Of a DNA stretch of 64,000 bases, positions 33,401 through 46,488 are shown one piece after another. The first letter of the stretch is position 1. Each line of letters opens with the position of its first letter. This DNA is from Anthonomus grandis grandis (Eukaryota; Arthropoda; Insecta; Coleoptera; Curculionidae), in the NCBI RefSeq assembly GCF_022605725.1, contig NC_065550.1:38161623-38225622 (forward strand), given 5' to 3'. A model generated the notes under the pieces. It was not told where the DNA came from, made no database searches, and was given only the letters and a program-made list of their open reading frames with translations. The position numbers were made by a program, and so were the translations under genes.

Positions 33401-35690
33401 CACTTTAAAGTCCAAAATCTTGGTCACTAATAAGAAAATTCTCATAAAACAAAAAGCATAATATTCAGAAGAATATTTTTGACAAATATTGGTTATAGTT
33501 CACAGTAGTGCAGTAAGTATTTTGCAAATTACGCGACTTTCTAGGCAGTAGTGTCCAGTAAGGAGATTTAACCTTTAAGGTGACCACCCACTTTAAAGTC
33601 CAAAATCTTGGTCATTAATAAGAATATTCTCATAAAACAAAAAGCATCATATTCAGAAGAATATTTTTGACAAAAATTGGTTATAGTTCATATTAGTGCA
33701 GTAAGTATTTTCTAAACTATGCGACTTTATAGGCGATAGTGTCCAGTAAGGAGATTTAACCTGTAAGGTGACCATCCACTTTAAAGTCCAAAATCTTGGT
33801 CACTAATAAGAATATTCTTATAAGACAAAAGGCATAATATTCAGAGGATTATTTTTTATAAATCTTGTTAATAATCTATAAAAGTGCAATAAGAAATTTT
33901 CTAACTATCGGAGTTTTAAGGAAGTAGTGTCCAGGGAGAAAGTTTGATCTTTAAGGTGATGACCCACTTTGAAGTCTGAATTTTGGAAAATAACGGGAAT
34001 ATTCTCATGAAACAAAAAACAAAATATTTAGAAGAATGTTCTTTAGAAATTTCACTTATAGTTTAAAATAGTCTAAATAATCGGACTTTTTTGGTGGTAG
34101 TGCCTAACGACAAGGTTTGATTTTTAAGGTGACCACCCTATTTAAAGTCCAAAATCTCGGTCACTAATAGGAATATTCTCATGAAACAAAAAGTATATTA
34201 TTTAGAAGAATATTTTTGACAAATATTGGTTATAGTTCACAGTAGTGCAGTAAGTATTTTGCAAATTACGCGACTTTCTAGGCAGTAGTGTCCAGTAAGG
34301 AGATTTAACCTGTAAGGTGATCACCCACTTTAAAGTCCAAAATCTTGGTCACTAATAAGAATATTCTCATAAAACAAAAAGCATCATATTCAGAAGAATA
34401 TTTTTGACAAAAATTGGTTATAGTTCATATTAGTGCAGTAAGTATTTTTTAAACTATGCGACTTTATAGGCAATAGTGTCCAGTAAGGAGATTTAACCTG
34501 TAAGGTGACCACCCACTTTAAAGTCCAAAATCTTGGTCACTAATAGGAATATTTTCATGAAACAAAAAGCATAATATTCAGATAAATGTTCTTCAGAGAT
34601 GTTGGTTATAGTACAAATTATTCCAATAAGAAACTTTCAAAATATGGGACTTTTTGGGCAGTAGTGTCTAATGACAAGGTTTGATCCTCCAAGTGACCAC
34701 TGACTTTCAATTCCAAAATCTCGGTAAGTAATAGGAATATCCTCACGAAACAAAAAACACAATAATCAGGAGAATGTTCTTCACAAATTTTATTTACAGT
34801 CTAAATAATTTTAATTAGTATTTTTTGAAATATAGTCCTTTTTATACAGTAGTGTCAAATAAGAAGGTTTGCCTCTTAAGATTTGAAATTCAAAAATCTT
34901 GGAATATTTTCATGAAACAAAAAACATAATATTCCAAAGAATGTTCTTTATACATATTGTTCACATACACATTAGTTCAGTAAGCAACTTATAAGTAAGG
35001 GACTTTTTAAGCAATAGTGTTCAGTAAGAAGGTCTGACTTTTAAGGTGCTCACTCAATTAAACCTTTAAAATCCCTGTAACTAATAAGAATATTCTCATG
35101 AAATAAAAAACATAATATTCAGTAGTATTTTTTACAAATATTGTTTATAGTCCAAGTTATTCCAATAATTATTTTTTGAAATATAAGATTTTTTAGACAG
35201 TATTGTCTAGAAAGAAGTTTTGACCTTTAAGGTGATCACTGACTTTCAAGTCCAAAACCTCGGTAAGTAATAGGACTATTTTCATAAAACAAAAAACATA
35301 ATATTCAGGAGAATGTTCTTTATAAATATTCCTAATAGCCCAAAGAATTTTAGTCAATACTTTTTGAACTATAGGACTTTTTGGACAGTAGTGCCTAGAA
35401 ATAAGAATTGACCCCTGAAGGTGACCACCGACTTTAAGTTTCAAAATCTCGGTAACCAATAAGAATATTTTAATAAAACTAAGCGCATAATCTTCAGATG
35501 AATATTCTTTACTAATGTTGCTTATAGTGCAAATCAGTCCAATAAGTAGTTTTCAAGTTATGGAACTTTTTAATTAGTAATGTTCTATGATAAGCTTAGA
35601 TCCCAAAAGTGACCACCTACTTAAAAATTCAAAATATCAGTGACTAATAAGGATATTCTCGTGAAACAAAAAACAAAATATTCACTCACT
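30440..35690 (+). repeat. ~185-bp satellite array, GAGAATATTC family (direct), ~28 units
   Basis: Monomer landmarks, in order: GTCCAAAATCTCGGTCACTAATA, (A/G)GAATATTCTCATGAAACAAA, AATATTCAGAAGAATATT, CAATAAGTATTTTTCAAACT, GGCAGTAGTGTCCAGTAAGG, TTAAGGTGACCACCCACTTT. The outer units are diverse and the centre (about 31990-34550) is homogenised into a higher-order repeat. Minus-strand open frames at 30986-31186 and 35193-35459 are read-through of this repeat. Confidence 0.93.
31990..34200 (+). repeat. 925-bp higher-order repeat (5 x 185 bp) within the array
   Basis: The phrase GTGTCCAGGGAGAAAGTTTG marks one monomer type, with CCAGGGAGAA at 32081, 33006 and 33931: two intervals of exactly 925 bp, or five 185-bp monomers. 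Copies one and two are almost identical over the whole unit. Copy three departs after about 34180, where one monomer is missing: ATTATTTAGAAGAATATTTT joins directly to GACAAATATTGG. Confidence 0.93.
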
Positions 35691-37869
35691 ACAACACTAC
35701 ACCGACATCTAAAAATAACAATTTTCCAAACGAAAATGCATATTTTCCAACCCCCCCAATTTAGCCCTTTGTGCATCTTTTGTAACACAATATAGAAGAT
35801 AATTCAGCGTCTGTCATGTGCAGGCTCCCTTTGTCAGGCTGTCTTTTTTAAATTTCCGCATTTCGTTACTGTGTGACAGTATTCATATTATAATATAAGT
35901 GCGGCTTAAACATCCCTCTTTTATTTCATATATATTTATATATAAATGCACGTCCAGACTAATAGGGCAATCTCTGACCTAAGAAGGGAAATGTCAGCCC
36001 TTTGTAGTGAGTGAAATTTTAAAGGGCAAAAGGGGTGCCATTTGTGTCAAATGTCATAAAATGGTGTAAAACTGACTTTAGTTAGATTGTTTATAGCAAA
36101 TTTGTTATTTATGTAACATGTAAATAATCATTACTTTTATATTATGAAACCAAATTTTCATTCTGACTCAATTAACGGAAAAAAAAGGAGCGTGCGTCAG
36201 GTGGGTACTTAACGCACGCTAGGAAAACCGATGCGTTCTACGTGGTTTTCTTGGCAATTCCCTCGATTAAATCCCCCGTCTAATCGTCAAATGTACTCAA
36301 TAGAAACGGTCCCAATTAAATTTGCTCAGCGTGATCCGTAATTGGCCATATTTAATCGTTCAATTGACTAATCTATTATCATATACTCGCATAGAGCATA
36401 GAGAACAGAGCCGCATGCAGTCGAAATGTTTACTGTTCGACCGCAAACATGCATTGAAAATTGCTTGTTGGCTGTTATACCGTGTTTGTTTGTGAGGAAC
36501 GTAATTGTAAAATGGGAGTTCTCGGGATCGGAAGGTATGCAAATTCTCCTTTTTTATTTATATTTATTCATCTCAGTCTGACGTATCAAAAAATTAATTA
36601 ATGTTGTCTCACTCATATTTACAATAAACTTTCATCACAGAATTGTACATCGAACCAGTCATAACGTTGCATAAATCACTATATCGACTGCACTAAATAT
36701 CCCGTCATAAATTAATTTTTGATACACGACCGTTGCCATTCGGCGTCTCTTTTTAATCAAATTACCTTCCTCGATAAATCGCGTATATATGGAGCGGACC
36801 AAAAATACGAGTCCGGTGATTTACGGTGAAAAATCCCGATTTTACGACGGGATCGGATACGGTTTACTTTGTAGCAAAAAAACAAGTGTGCAAGAAAACA
36901 GGAATTAGTATGTGGGAGTGAGAGGGTGATAATCAATAGAAACGAACTTTATGGGCTCCGCGCTCCGTCTTTGTTTCACTCAGTTGACATTTGGATTTTA
37001 TGACCGGGACTTAATTGACGTATAAAGCCTGGGGAGGGAGAAAAATTACTCATTAGAAAACCGGGGCGGAGGGTGCAAATGTGAGTGAAAATGTGAAAAT
37101 TCCGGGGTGGCAATAGCGCCATCTCGCTCCCTTAATGCTTTCCTTAAGTTTTAATGTACACACTTGCTGGAACACAAATAATTTTTATATAATTCTATCA
37201 AGTGCAATTTTTCTTGCTATTCTTTTAATATTCCAGGAGGCAACGTAAAACCAATAAAAGCTACAAAGAGAATTTACGATTTTTCTGCTTGGGCGAGCGT
37301 AAGTGACTTACAGCATCCCCACGTTAATCCTTAGATAAAGTTTCGCTTTATATACTTAAACTTTTCCGGTCGTTTTCCATTGCGAATAAATATTTTCGCC
37401 ATTTTCCTTGCATTTTATCGTTACTTTCGCGTTACACTTAGACGTACGATCTTTTATGATACATGTGTGAAAAGGGAGGAAAATGTTGGGGTTTTTAACT
37501 TTTTGACGCACGTGCTTACGTTCTCTAAAGACGAAAAATTTGATTTGTTATTTATAAGAGATTCATGGAGCAATGAAATGGGAATTAAGTGTCTACGAAT
37601 ACCATCACGATACTTACGATTTTAGGAATACCATGGGTGGTACCACAAATCTGATTTCACTATTAGATTTTTAAGAAGAAATTAGCTCAAAACGAGGTAC
37701 ATGTCTAGGGAGTTATGTTAATTTTTTAACAAAATTCAAGTCTTGGAAAAATTTGACTGATGTTTTAAAAAAAAATATTTAAGGTAGAAATAGCTGAAAA
37801 CGAGTACCATGTCGTAATGTACCATGTTGTAATTTTTTGGTGAACCGTCAGTATTACCAAAAATTTGAT
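35691..37869. other. Largest single-copy island in the satellite zone
   Basis: No gene supported. It has normal complexity, many homeodomain-type TAATTA/CAATTAA sites (36230-36360, 36590-36720), and moderate GC at 36730-37130. A hairpin lies at 36189-36220. The 81-codon frame at 37380-37625 has no recognisable domain and may be chance. From about 37640 the sequence grades into diverged units of the 174-bp satellite. Confidence 0.55.
36189..36220. other. Perfect 9-bp GC-rich hairpin
   Basis: AGCGTGCGT at 36189-36197 pairs exactly with ACGCACGCT at 36212-36220 across a 14-base loop. It is unusual for its GC content in this AT-rich window. No downstream T run of terminator type is seen; its function is unknown. 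Confidence 0.7.
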
Positions 37870-40800
37870 TTTGGCGAGATGCGGTAGAAAGTAAAAAAGT
37901 GGACTTTTGACCCTCTTTTATGCATATAAAACGTTCTGAGTCTCAGAAGTCTATGACGATCGCTATGAAATTATTTCTCTCGTCTGTAAAGTTCATAATT
38001 AAGTAAGAAAAGTACAATTTCATAACGATCCAGAATGTTCCTGAGAGGTGAGATGCGGTAGAACGTGAAAAAGTGGACTTTTGACCCTCTTTTATGCATA
38101 TAAACAGATCTGAGTCTCAGAAATCTATGACGATCGCTATAAAATTATTTCTCTCGTCTGTAAAATTCATAAATACGTAAGAAAAGTACAATTTCATAAT
38201 GATCCAAAATGTTCCTGAGAGGTGAGATGCGGTAGAAACTGAAAAAGTGGACTTTTGACCCTCTTTTATGCATATAAATCGATCTGAGTCTCAGAAATCT
38301 CTGACGATCGCTATGAAATTATTTCTCCCGTCTGTAAAGTTCATAAATACGTAGGAAAAGTACAATTTCATAATGATCCAAAATGTTCCTGAGAGGTGAG
38401 ATGCGGTAGAAACTGAAAAAGTGGACTTTTGACCCTCTTTTATGCATATAAATCGATCTGAGTCTCAGAAATCTATGACGATCGCTATGAAATTATTCTC
38501 TCGTCTGTAAAGTTCATAATTACGTAAGAAAAGTATAATTTCATAACGATCCAGAATGTTCCTGAGAGGTAAGATGCGGTAGAATGTGAAAAAGTGGACT
38601 TTTGACCCTCTCTTATGCATATAAAACGTTCTGAGTCTCAGAAATCTCTGACGATCGCTATGAAATTATTTCTCTCGTCTGTAAAATTTATAAATACGTT
38701 ATAAAAGTACAATTTCATAATGATCCCGAATGTTCCTGAGAGGTGAGAAGCGGTAGAAAGTAAAAAAGTGGACTTTTGACCCTCTTTTATGCATATAAAC
38801 CGATCCGAGTCTCAGAAATCTCTGACGATCGCTATGAAATTATTTCTCTCGTCTGTAAAATTTATAAATACGTTATAAAAGTACAATTTCACAATGATCC
38901 AGAATATTCCTGAGAGGTGAGATGCGGTAGAAAGTGAAAAAGTGGACTTTTGACCCTCTTTTATGCATATAAATCGATCTGAGTCTCAGAAATCTATGAC
39001 GATCGCTATGAAATTATTTCTCTCGTCTGTAAAATTCAAAAATACGTAAGAAAAGTACAATTTTATAATGATCCAGAATGTTCCTGAGAGGTGAGATGCG
39101 GTAGAAAGTGAAAAAGTGGACTTTTGACCCTCTTTTATGCATATAAACCGATCTGAGTCTTAGAAATCTATGACGATCGCTATGAAATTATTTCTTCCGT
39201 CTGTGAAGTTCATAAATACGTAAGAAAAGTATAATTTCATAATGATCCAGAATGTTCCTGAGAGGTGAGATGCGGTAGAAAGTGAAAAAGTGGACTTTTG
39301 ACCCTCTATTATGCATATAAATCGATCTGAGTCTCAGAAATCTATGACGATCGCTATGAAATTATTTTTCCCGTCTGTAAAGTTTATAAATACGTAATAA
39401 AAGTACAATTTCATAATGATCCAAAATCTTCCTGAGAGGTGAGAAGCGGTAGAAAGTGAAAAATTGGACTTTTGACCCTCTTTTATGCATATAAACCGAT
39501 CTGAGTCTCAGAAATCTATGACGATCGCCATGAAATTATTTCTCTCATCTGTAAAGTTCATAAATACGTAGGAAAAGTACAATTTCATAATGATCCAGTA
39601 TGTTCCTGAGAGGTGAGATGCGGTAGAAAGTGAAAAAGTGGACTTTTGACCCTCTTTTATGCATATAAACCGATCCGAGTCTCAGAAATCTCTGACGATC
39701 GCTATGAAATTATTTCTCTCGTCTGTAAAATTTATAAATACGTTATAAAAGTACAATTTCATAATGATCCAAAATGTTCCTGAGAGGTGAGATGCGGTAG
39801 AAACTGAAAAAGTGGACTTTTGACCCTCTTTTATGCATATAAATCGATCTGAGTCTCAGAAATCTCTGACGATCGCTATGAAATTATTTCTCCCGTCTGT
39901 AAAGTTCATAAATACGTAGGAAAAGTACAATTTTATAATGATCCAGAATGTTCCTGAGAGGTGAGATGCGGTAGAAAGTGAAAAAGTGGACTTTTGACCC
40001 TCTTTTATGAATATAAACCGATCTGAGTCTTAGAAATCTATGACGATCGCTATGAAATTATTTCTTCCGTCTGTGAAGTTCATAAATACGTAAGAAAAGT
40101 ATAATTTCATAATGATCCAGAATGTTCCTGAGAGGTGAGATGCGGTAGAAAGTGAAAAAGTGGACTTTTGACCCTCTATTATGCATATAAATCGATCTGA
40201 GTCTCAGAAATCTATGACGATCGCTATGAAATTATTTTTCCCGTCTGTAAAGTTTATAAATACGTAATAAAAGTACAATTTCATAATGATCCAAAATCTT
40301 CCTGAGAGGTGAGAAGCGGTAGAAAGTGAAAAATTGGACTTTTGACCCTCTTTTATGCATATAAACCGATCTGAGTCTCAGAAATCTATGACGATCGCCA
40401 TGAAATTATTTCTCTCATCTGTAAAGTTCATAAATACGTAGGAAAAGTACAATTTCATAATGATCCCGAATGTTCCTGAGAGGTGAGATGCGGTAGAAAG
40501 TGAAAAAGTGGACTTTTGACCCTCTTTTATGCATATAAACCGATCCGAGTCTCAGAAATCTCTGACGATCGCTATGAAATTATTTCTCTCGTCTGTAAAA
40601 TTTATAAATACGTTATAAAAGTACAATTTCACAATGATCCAGAATATTCCTGAGAGGTGAGATGCGGTAGAAAGTGAAAAAGTGGACTTTTGACCCTCTT
40701 TTATGCATATAAATCGATCTGAGTCTCAGAAATCTATGACGATCGCCATAAAATTATTTCTCCCGTCTGTAAAGGTCATAAATACGTAGGAAAAGTACAA

Positions 40801-43800
40801 TTTCATAATGATCCAGAATGATCCTGAGAGGTGAGATGCGGTAGAAAGTGAAAAAGTGGGCTTTTGACCCTCTTTTATGCATATAAATCGATCTGAGTCT
40901 CAGAAATCTATGACGATCGCTATGAAATTATTTCTCTCGTCTGTAAAATTCAAAAATACGTAAGAAAAGTACAATTTTATAATGATCCAGAATGTTCCTG
41001 AGAGGTGAGATGCGGTAGAAAGTGAAAAAGTAGACTTTTGACCCTCTTTTATGCATATAAACCGATCTGAGTCTCAGAAATCTATGACGATCGCTATGAA
41101 ATTATTTCTCTCGTCTGTAAAGTTCATAAATACGTAAGAAAAGTATAATTTCATAATGATCCAGAATGTTCCTGAGAGGTGAGATGCGGTAGAAAGTGAA
41201 AAAGTGGACTTTTGACCCTCTTTTATGCATATAAACCGATCCGAGTCTCAGAAATCTCTGACGATCGCTATGAAATTATTTCTATCGTCTGTAAAATTTA
41301 TAAATACGTTATAAAAGTACAATTTCATAATGATCCAGAATGTTCCTGAGAGGTGAGATGCGGTAGAAAGTGAAAAAGTGGACTTTTGACCCTCTTTTAT
41401 GCATATAAACCGATCTGAGTCTCAGAAATCTATGACGATCGCTATGAAATTATTTCTCTCGTCTGTAAGGTTCATAAATACATAGGAAAAGTACAATTTC
41501 ATAATGATCCAGAATGTTCCTGAGAGGTGAGATGCGGTAGAAAGTGAAAAAGTGGACTTTTGACCCTCTTTTATGCATATAAATCGATCTGAGTCTCAGA
41601 AATCTATGACGATCGCTATGAAATTATTTCTCTCGTCTGTAAAGTTCATAAATACGTAAGAAAAGTATAATTTCATAATGATCCAGAATGTTCCTGAGAG
41701 GTGAGATGCGGTAGAAAGTGAAAAAGTGGACTTTTGACCCTCTTTTATGCATATAAACCGATCCGAGTCTCAGAAATCTCTGACGATCGCTATGAAATTA
41801 TTTCTATCGTCTGTAAAATTTATAAATACGTTATAAAAGTACAATTTCATAATGATCCAGAATGTTCCTGAGAGGTGAGATGCGGTAGAAAGTGAAAAAG
41901 TGGACTTTTGACCCTCTTTTATGCATATAAACCGATCTGAGTCTCAGAAATCTATGACGATCGCTATGAAATTATTTCTCTCGTCTGTAAGGTTCATAAA
42001 TACATAGGAAAAGTACAATTTCATAATGATCCAGAATGTTCCTGAGAGGTGAGATGCGGTAGAAAGTGAAAAAGTGGACTTTTGACCCTCTTTTATGCAT
42101 ATAAACCATTCTGAGTCTCAGAAATCTTTGACGATCGCTATGAAATTATTTTTCTCGTCTGTAAAGTTCATAAATACGTAGGAAAAGTACAATTTCATAA
42201 TGATCCAGAATGTTCCTGAGAGGTGAGATGCGGTAGAAAGTGAAAAAGTGGACTTTTGACCCTCTTTTATGCATATAAACCATTCTGAGTCTCAGAAATC
42301 TCTGACGATCGCTATGAAATTATTTCTCTCGTCTGTAAAGTTCATAAATACGTAAGAAAAGTATAATTTCATAATGATCCAGAATGTTCCTGAGAGGTGA
42401 GATGCGGTAGAAAGTGAAAAAGTGGACTTTTGACCCTCTTTTATGCATATAAACCGATCTGAGTCTTAGAAATCTATGACGATCGCTATGAAATTATTTC
42501 TTCCGTCTGTGAAGTTCATAAATACGTAATAAAAGTACAATTTCATAATGATCCAAAATCTTCCTGAGAGGTGAGAAGCGGTAGAAAGTGAAAAATTGGA
42601 CTTTTGACCCTCTTTTATGCATATAAACCGATCTGAGTCTCAGAAATCTATGACGATCGCCATGAAATTATTTCTCTCATCTGTAAAGTTCATAAATACG
42701 TAGGAAAAGTACAATTTCATAATGATCCAGTATGTTCCTGAGAGGTGAGATGCGGTAGAAAGTGAAAAAGTGGACTTTTGACCCTCTTTTATGCATATAA
42801 ATCGATCTGAGTCTCAGAAATCTATGACGATCGCCATAAAATTATTTCTCCCGTCTGTAAAGGTCATAAATACGTAGGAAAAGTACAATTTCATAATGAT
42901 CCAGAATGATCCTGAGAGGTGAGATGCGGTAGAAAGTGAAAAAGTGGGCTTTTGACCCTCTTTTATGCATATAAATCGATCTGAGTCTCAGAAATCTATG
43001 ACGATCGCTATGAAATTATTTCTCTCGTCTGTAAAATTCAAAAATACGTAAGAAAAGTACAATTTTATAATGATCCAGAATGTTCCTGAGAGGTGAGATG
43101 CGGTAGAAAGTGAAAAAGTAGACTTTTGACCCTCTTTTATGCATATAAACCGATCTGAGTCTCAGAAATCTATGACGATCGCTATGAAATTATTTCTCTC
43201 GTCTGTAAAGTTCATAAATACGTAAGAAAAGTATAATTTCATAATGATCCAGAATGTTCCTGAGAGGTGAGATGCGGTAGAAAGTGAAAAAGTGGACTTT
43301 TGACCCTCTTTTATGCATATAAACCGATCTGAGTCTCAGAAATCTCTGACGATCGCTATGAAATTATTTCTCTCGTCTGTAAGGTTCATAAATACATAGG
43401 AAAAGTACAATTTCATAATGATCCAGAATGTTCCTGAGAGGTGAGATGCGGTAGAAAGTGAAAAAGTGGACTTTTGACCCTCTTTTATGCATATAAACCG
43501 ATCTGAGTCTCAGAAATCTATGACGATCGCTATGAAATTATTTCTCTCGTCTGTAAGGTTCATAAATACATAGGAAAAGTACAATTTCATAATGATCCAG
43601 AATGTTCCTGAGAGGTGAGATGCGGTAGAAAGTGAAAAAGTGGACTTTTGACCCTCTTTTATGCATATAAACCATTCTGAGTCTCAGAAATCTTTGACGA
43701 TCGCTATGAAATTATTTTTCTCGTCTGTAAAGTTCATAAATACGTAGGAAAAGTACAATTTCATAATGATCCAGAATGTTCCTGAGAGGTGAGATGCGGT

Positions 43801-45243
43801 AGAAAGTGAAAAAGTGGACTTTTGACCCTCTTTTATGCATATAAACCATTCTGAGTCTCAGAAATCTCTGACGATCGCTATGAAATTATTTCTCTCGTCT
43901 GTAAAGTTCATAAATACGTAAGAAAAGTATAATTTCATAATGATCCAGAATGTTCCTGAGAGGTGAGATGCGGTAGAAAGTGAAAAAGTGGACTTTTGAC
44001 CCTCTTTTATGCATATAAACCATTCTGAGTCTCAGAAATCTATGACGATCGCTATGAAATTATTTCTCTCGTCTGTAAGGTTCATAAATACGTAGGAAAA
44101 GTACAATTTCATAATGATCCAGAATGATCCTGAGAGGTGAGATGCGGTAGAAAGTGAAAAAGTGGGCTTTTGACCCTCTTTTATGCATATAAATCGATCT
44201 GAGTCTCAGAAATCTATGACGATCGCCATGAAATTATTTCTCCCGTCTGTAAAGGTCATAAATACGTAGGAAAAGTACAATTTCATAATGATCCAGAATG
44301 ATCCTGAGAGGTGAGATGCGGTAGAAAGTGAAAAAGTGGACTTTTGACCCTCTTTTATGCATATAAACCGATCCGAGTCTCAGAAATCTCTGACGATCGC
44401 TATGAAATTATTTCTATCGTCTGTAAAATTTATAAATACGTTATAAAAGTATAATTTCATAATGATCCAGAATGTTCCTGAGAGGTGAGATGCGGTAGAA
44501 AGTGAAAAAGTGGACTTTTGACCCTCTTTTATGCATATAAACCGATCTGATTCTCAGAAATCTATGACGATCGCTATGAAATTATTTCTCTCGTCTGTAA
44601 AGTTCATAATTACGTTAGAAAAATACAATTTCATAATGATCCAGAATGATCCTGAGAGGTGAGATGCGGTAGAAAGTGAAAAAGTGGGCTTTTGACCCTC
44701 TTTTATGCATATAAATCGATCTGAGTCTCAGAAATCTATGACGATCGCCATGAAATTATTTCTCCCGTCTGTAAAGGTCATAAATACGTAGGAAAAGTAC
44801 AATTTCATAATGATCCAGAATGATCCTGAGAGGTGAGATGCGGTAGAAAGTGAAAAAGTGGACTTTTGACCCTCTTTTATGCATATAAACCGATCCGAGT
44901 CTCAGAAATCTCTGACGATCGCTATGAAATTATTTCTATCGTCTGTAAAATTTATAAATACGTTATAAAAGTATAATTTCATAATGATCCAGAATGTTCC
45001 TGAGAGGTGAGATGCGGTAGAAAGTGAAAAAGTGGACTTTTGACCCTCTTTTATGCATATAAACCGATCCGAGTCTCAGAAATCTCTGACGATCGCTATG
45101 AAATTATTTCTCTCGTCTGTAAAATTTATAAATACGTTATAAAAGTATAATTTCATAATGATCCAGAATGTTCCTGAGAGGTGAGATGCGGTAGAAAGTG
45201 AAAAAGTGGACTTTTGACCCTCTTTTATGCATATAAACCGATA
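37870..45243 (+). repeat. 174-bp satellite, ~42 near-identical units
   Basis: The anchor GAGGTGAGATGCGGTAGAA occurs at 38045, 38219, 38393, 38566, 38740 and so on to 45179, a regular 173/174-bp step for about 42 units. Each monomer contains TGGACTTTTGACCCTC, TTATGCATATAA, the near-perfect dyad TCTGAGTCTCAGA, TATGACGATCGCTATGAAAT, and CATAATGATCCAGAATGTTC. Variants mark recently copied multi-unit blocks. The array ends abruptly at about 45243 in the middle of a monomer (after ATAAACCGATAT). No open frame is kept. Confidence 0.96.
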
Positions 45244-46380
45244 TCCCAGGAATCCTTGAATCTTTCGTTCATGATATGAACGAAAAATGTAACTTGTAGT
45301 GTCTAAAATTAATAAAAAAATTAACTCTGCCTTCAGTTTACATTTCAGGTAATCGAAGGTAATTTTTTCAAAACTAGTTTTGATAGTTGACGCCAGTCTG
45401 TAGTAATTATCCTAGCGAAAAAAAAAAAAAGAAGATTAAAATTGAAATATTTACTTGAAATTAACAAAACTCTTACTACCTCTAATCCCTAAATTTTATT
45501 TAAAAAAAAATTAAACGTAACTTGCTTTAACTGCCTGGAATCGCCGAAGCACTCACTCTAACTACCTCAAAACAATAAACAAATGCACTTTAACCAAAGT
45601 GCAATTTATTTAATAATATTCAATTTTCTTGGATTATAGTTAAATGATTTTTTTCAGACAGTTAAAAATCAGCTTCTCATATTTTATTAGGAAATTCATC
45701 TCAGTTGTCTATATCAGCTTAAATAGTAATTGAAATACCCTAGAATTTTAAAAACTATACATTCATTTGTCGCGTGTACAGTCTACGTAAATTTTGTTTA
45801 CATTTCAGGCAGTTGAATATGATTTTTTGTGGTGATAAAAAATGGAAAATGATGGCCTTAACTGCCTAGAATTAATAAAAAAACTCATCAAGTTCTCATT
45901 TACTGCCATTAATTAATAAATTTATATCGGACAGTTAAAATGAGATTAATTTGTAGTCTTTTTTTAACTAACTGAAATAATTCGAAAAGTAACTGAATTT
46001 ATAAATAAATTGCCCCAAGATATGGTTAGAACTAATATTTGTGATAAAACAGATAAAAAATTATAACTGCCCTAAAATACCCTGAATTTGTATTTATTTC
46101 ATTGAGGAAAAATCAATGTTTTTAATTAAACCAGATAGTTGAAACCAGATTTTAATGATTTCCTCTAATAAAAAAATTATCTTAAAAATGTAGCTTTAAC
46201 AGCTTAAAATTCATATTTTACAAGTTGTTTGGTAGAGAGTCTAATTGACCATCCAAGTAACAACTGTCTTTAAGGTAACTTTTTATCACTTAAACTCAAA
46301 TATTTATAGGGTAAGAGAAAAATGGCCTATACAAATATTAAGGGTAAAACTTACGACACCAATAATCAGCGATCAATATG

Positions 46381-46488
46381 CGAAAACTAAAACAATTTGA
46401 TAAAAAGTTTTCGGAAAATCGGATAGATAAGAGGTGGCATCGTCTTAATCTCAAAATTTGTACAGCGGGAGTTTCCTGGAAGTTCGTC
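46381..46488 (+). repeat. Left arm of a ~107-bp inverted repeat
   Basis: CGAAAACTAAAACAATTTGA through GGAAGTTCGTC is matched on the other strand at 47256-47360. The arms differ by a GATA duplication and a few substitutions. The ~770 bp between them is single-copy. Confidence 0.85.

Noticed and set aside
36189..36220. GC-rich hairpin as a transcription terminator or microRNA precursor
   Set aside because: The stem is only 9 bp with no T tract and far too short for a microRNA precursor.
37380..37625. 81-codon open frame in a single-copy island
   Set aside because: No signal peptide, domain or splice context that I can defend. It runs into diverged satellite at its end.
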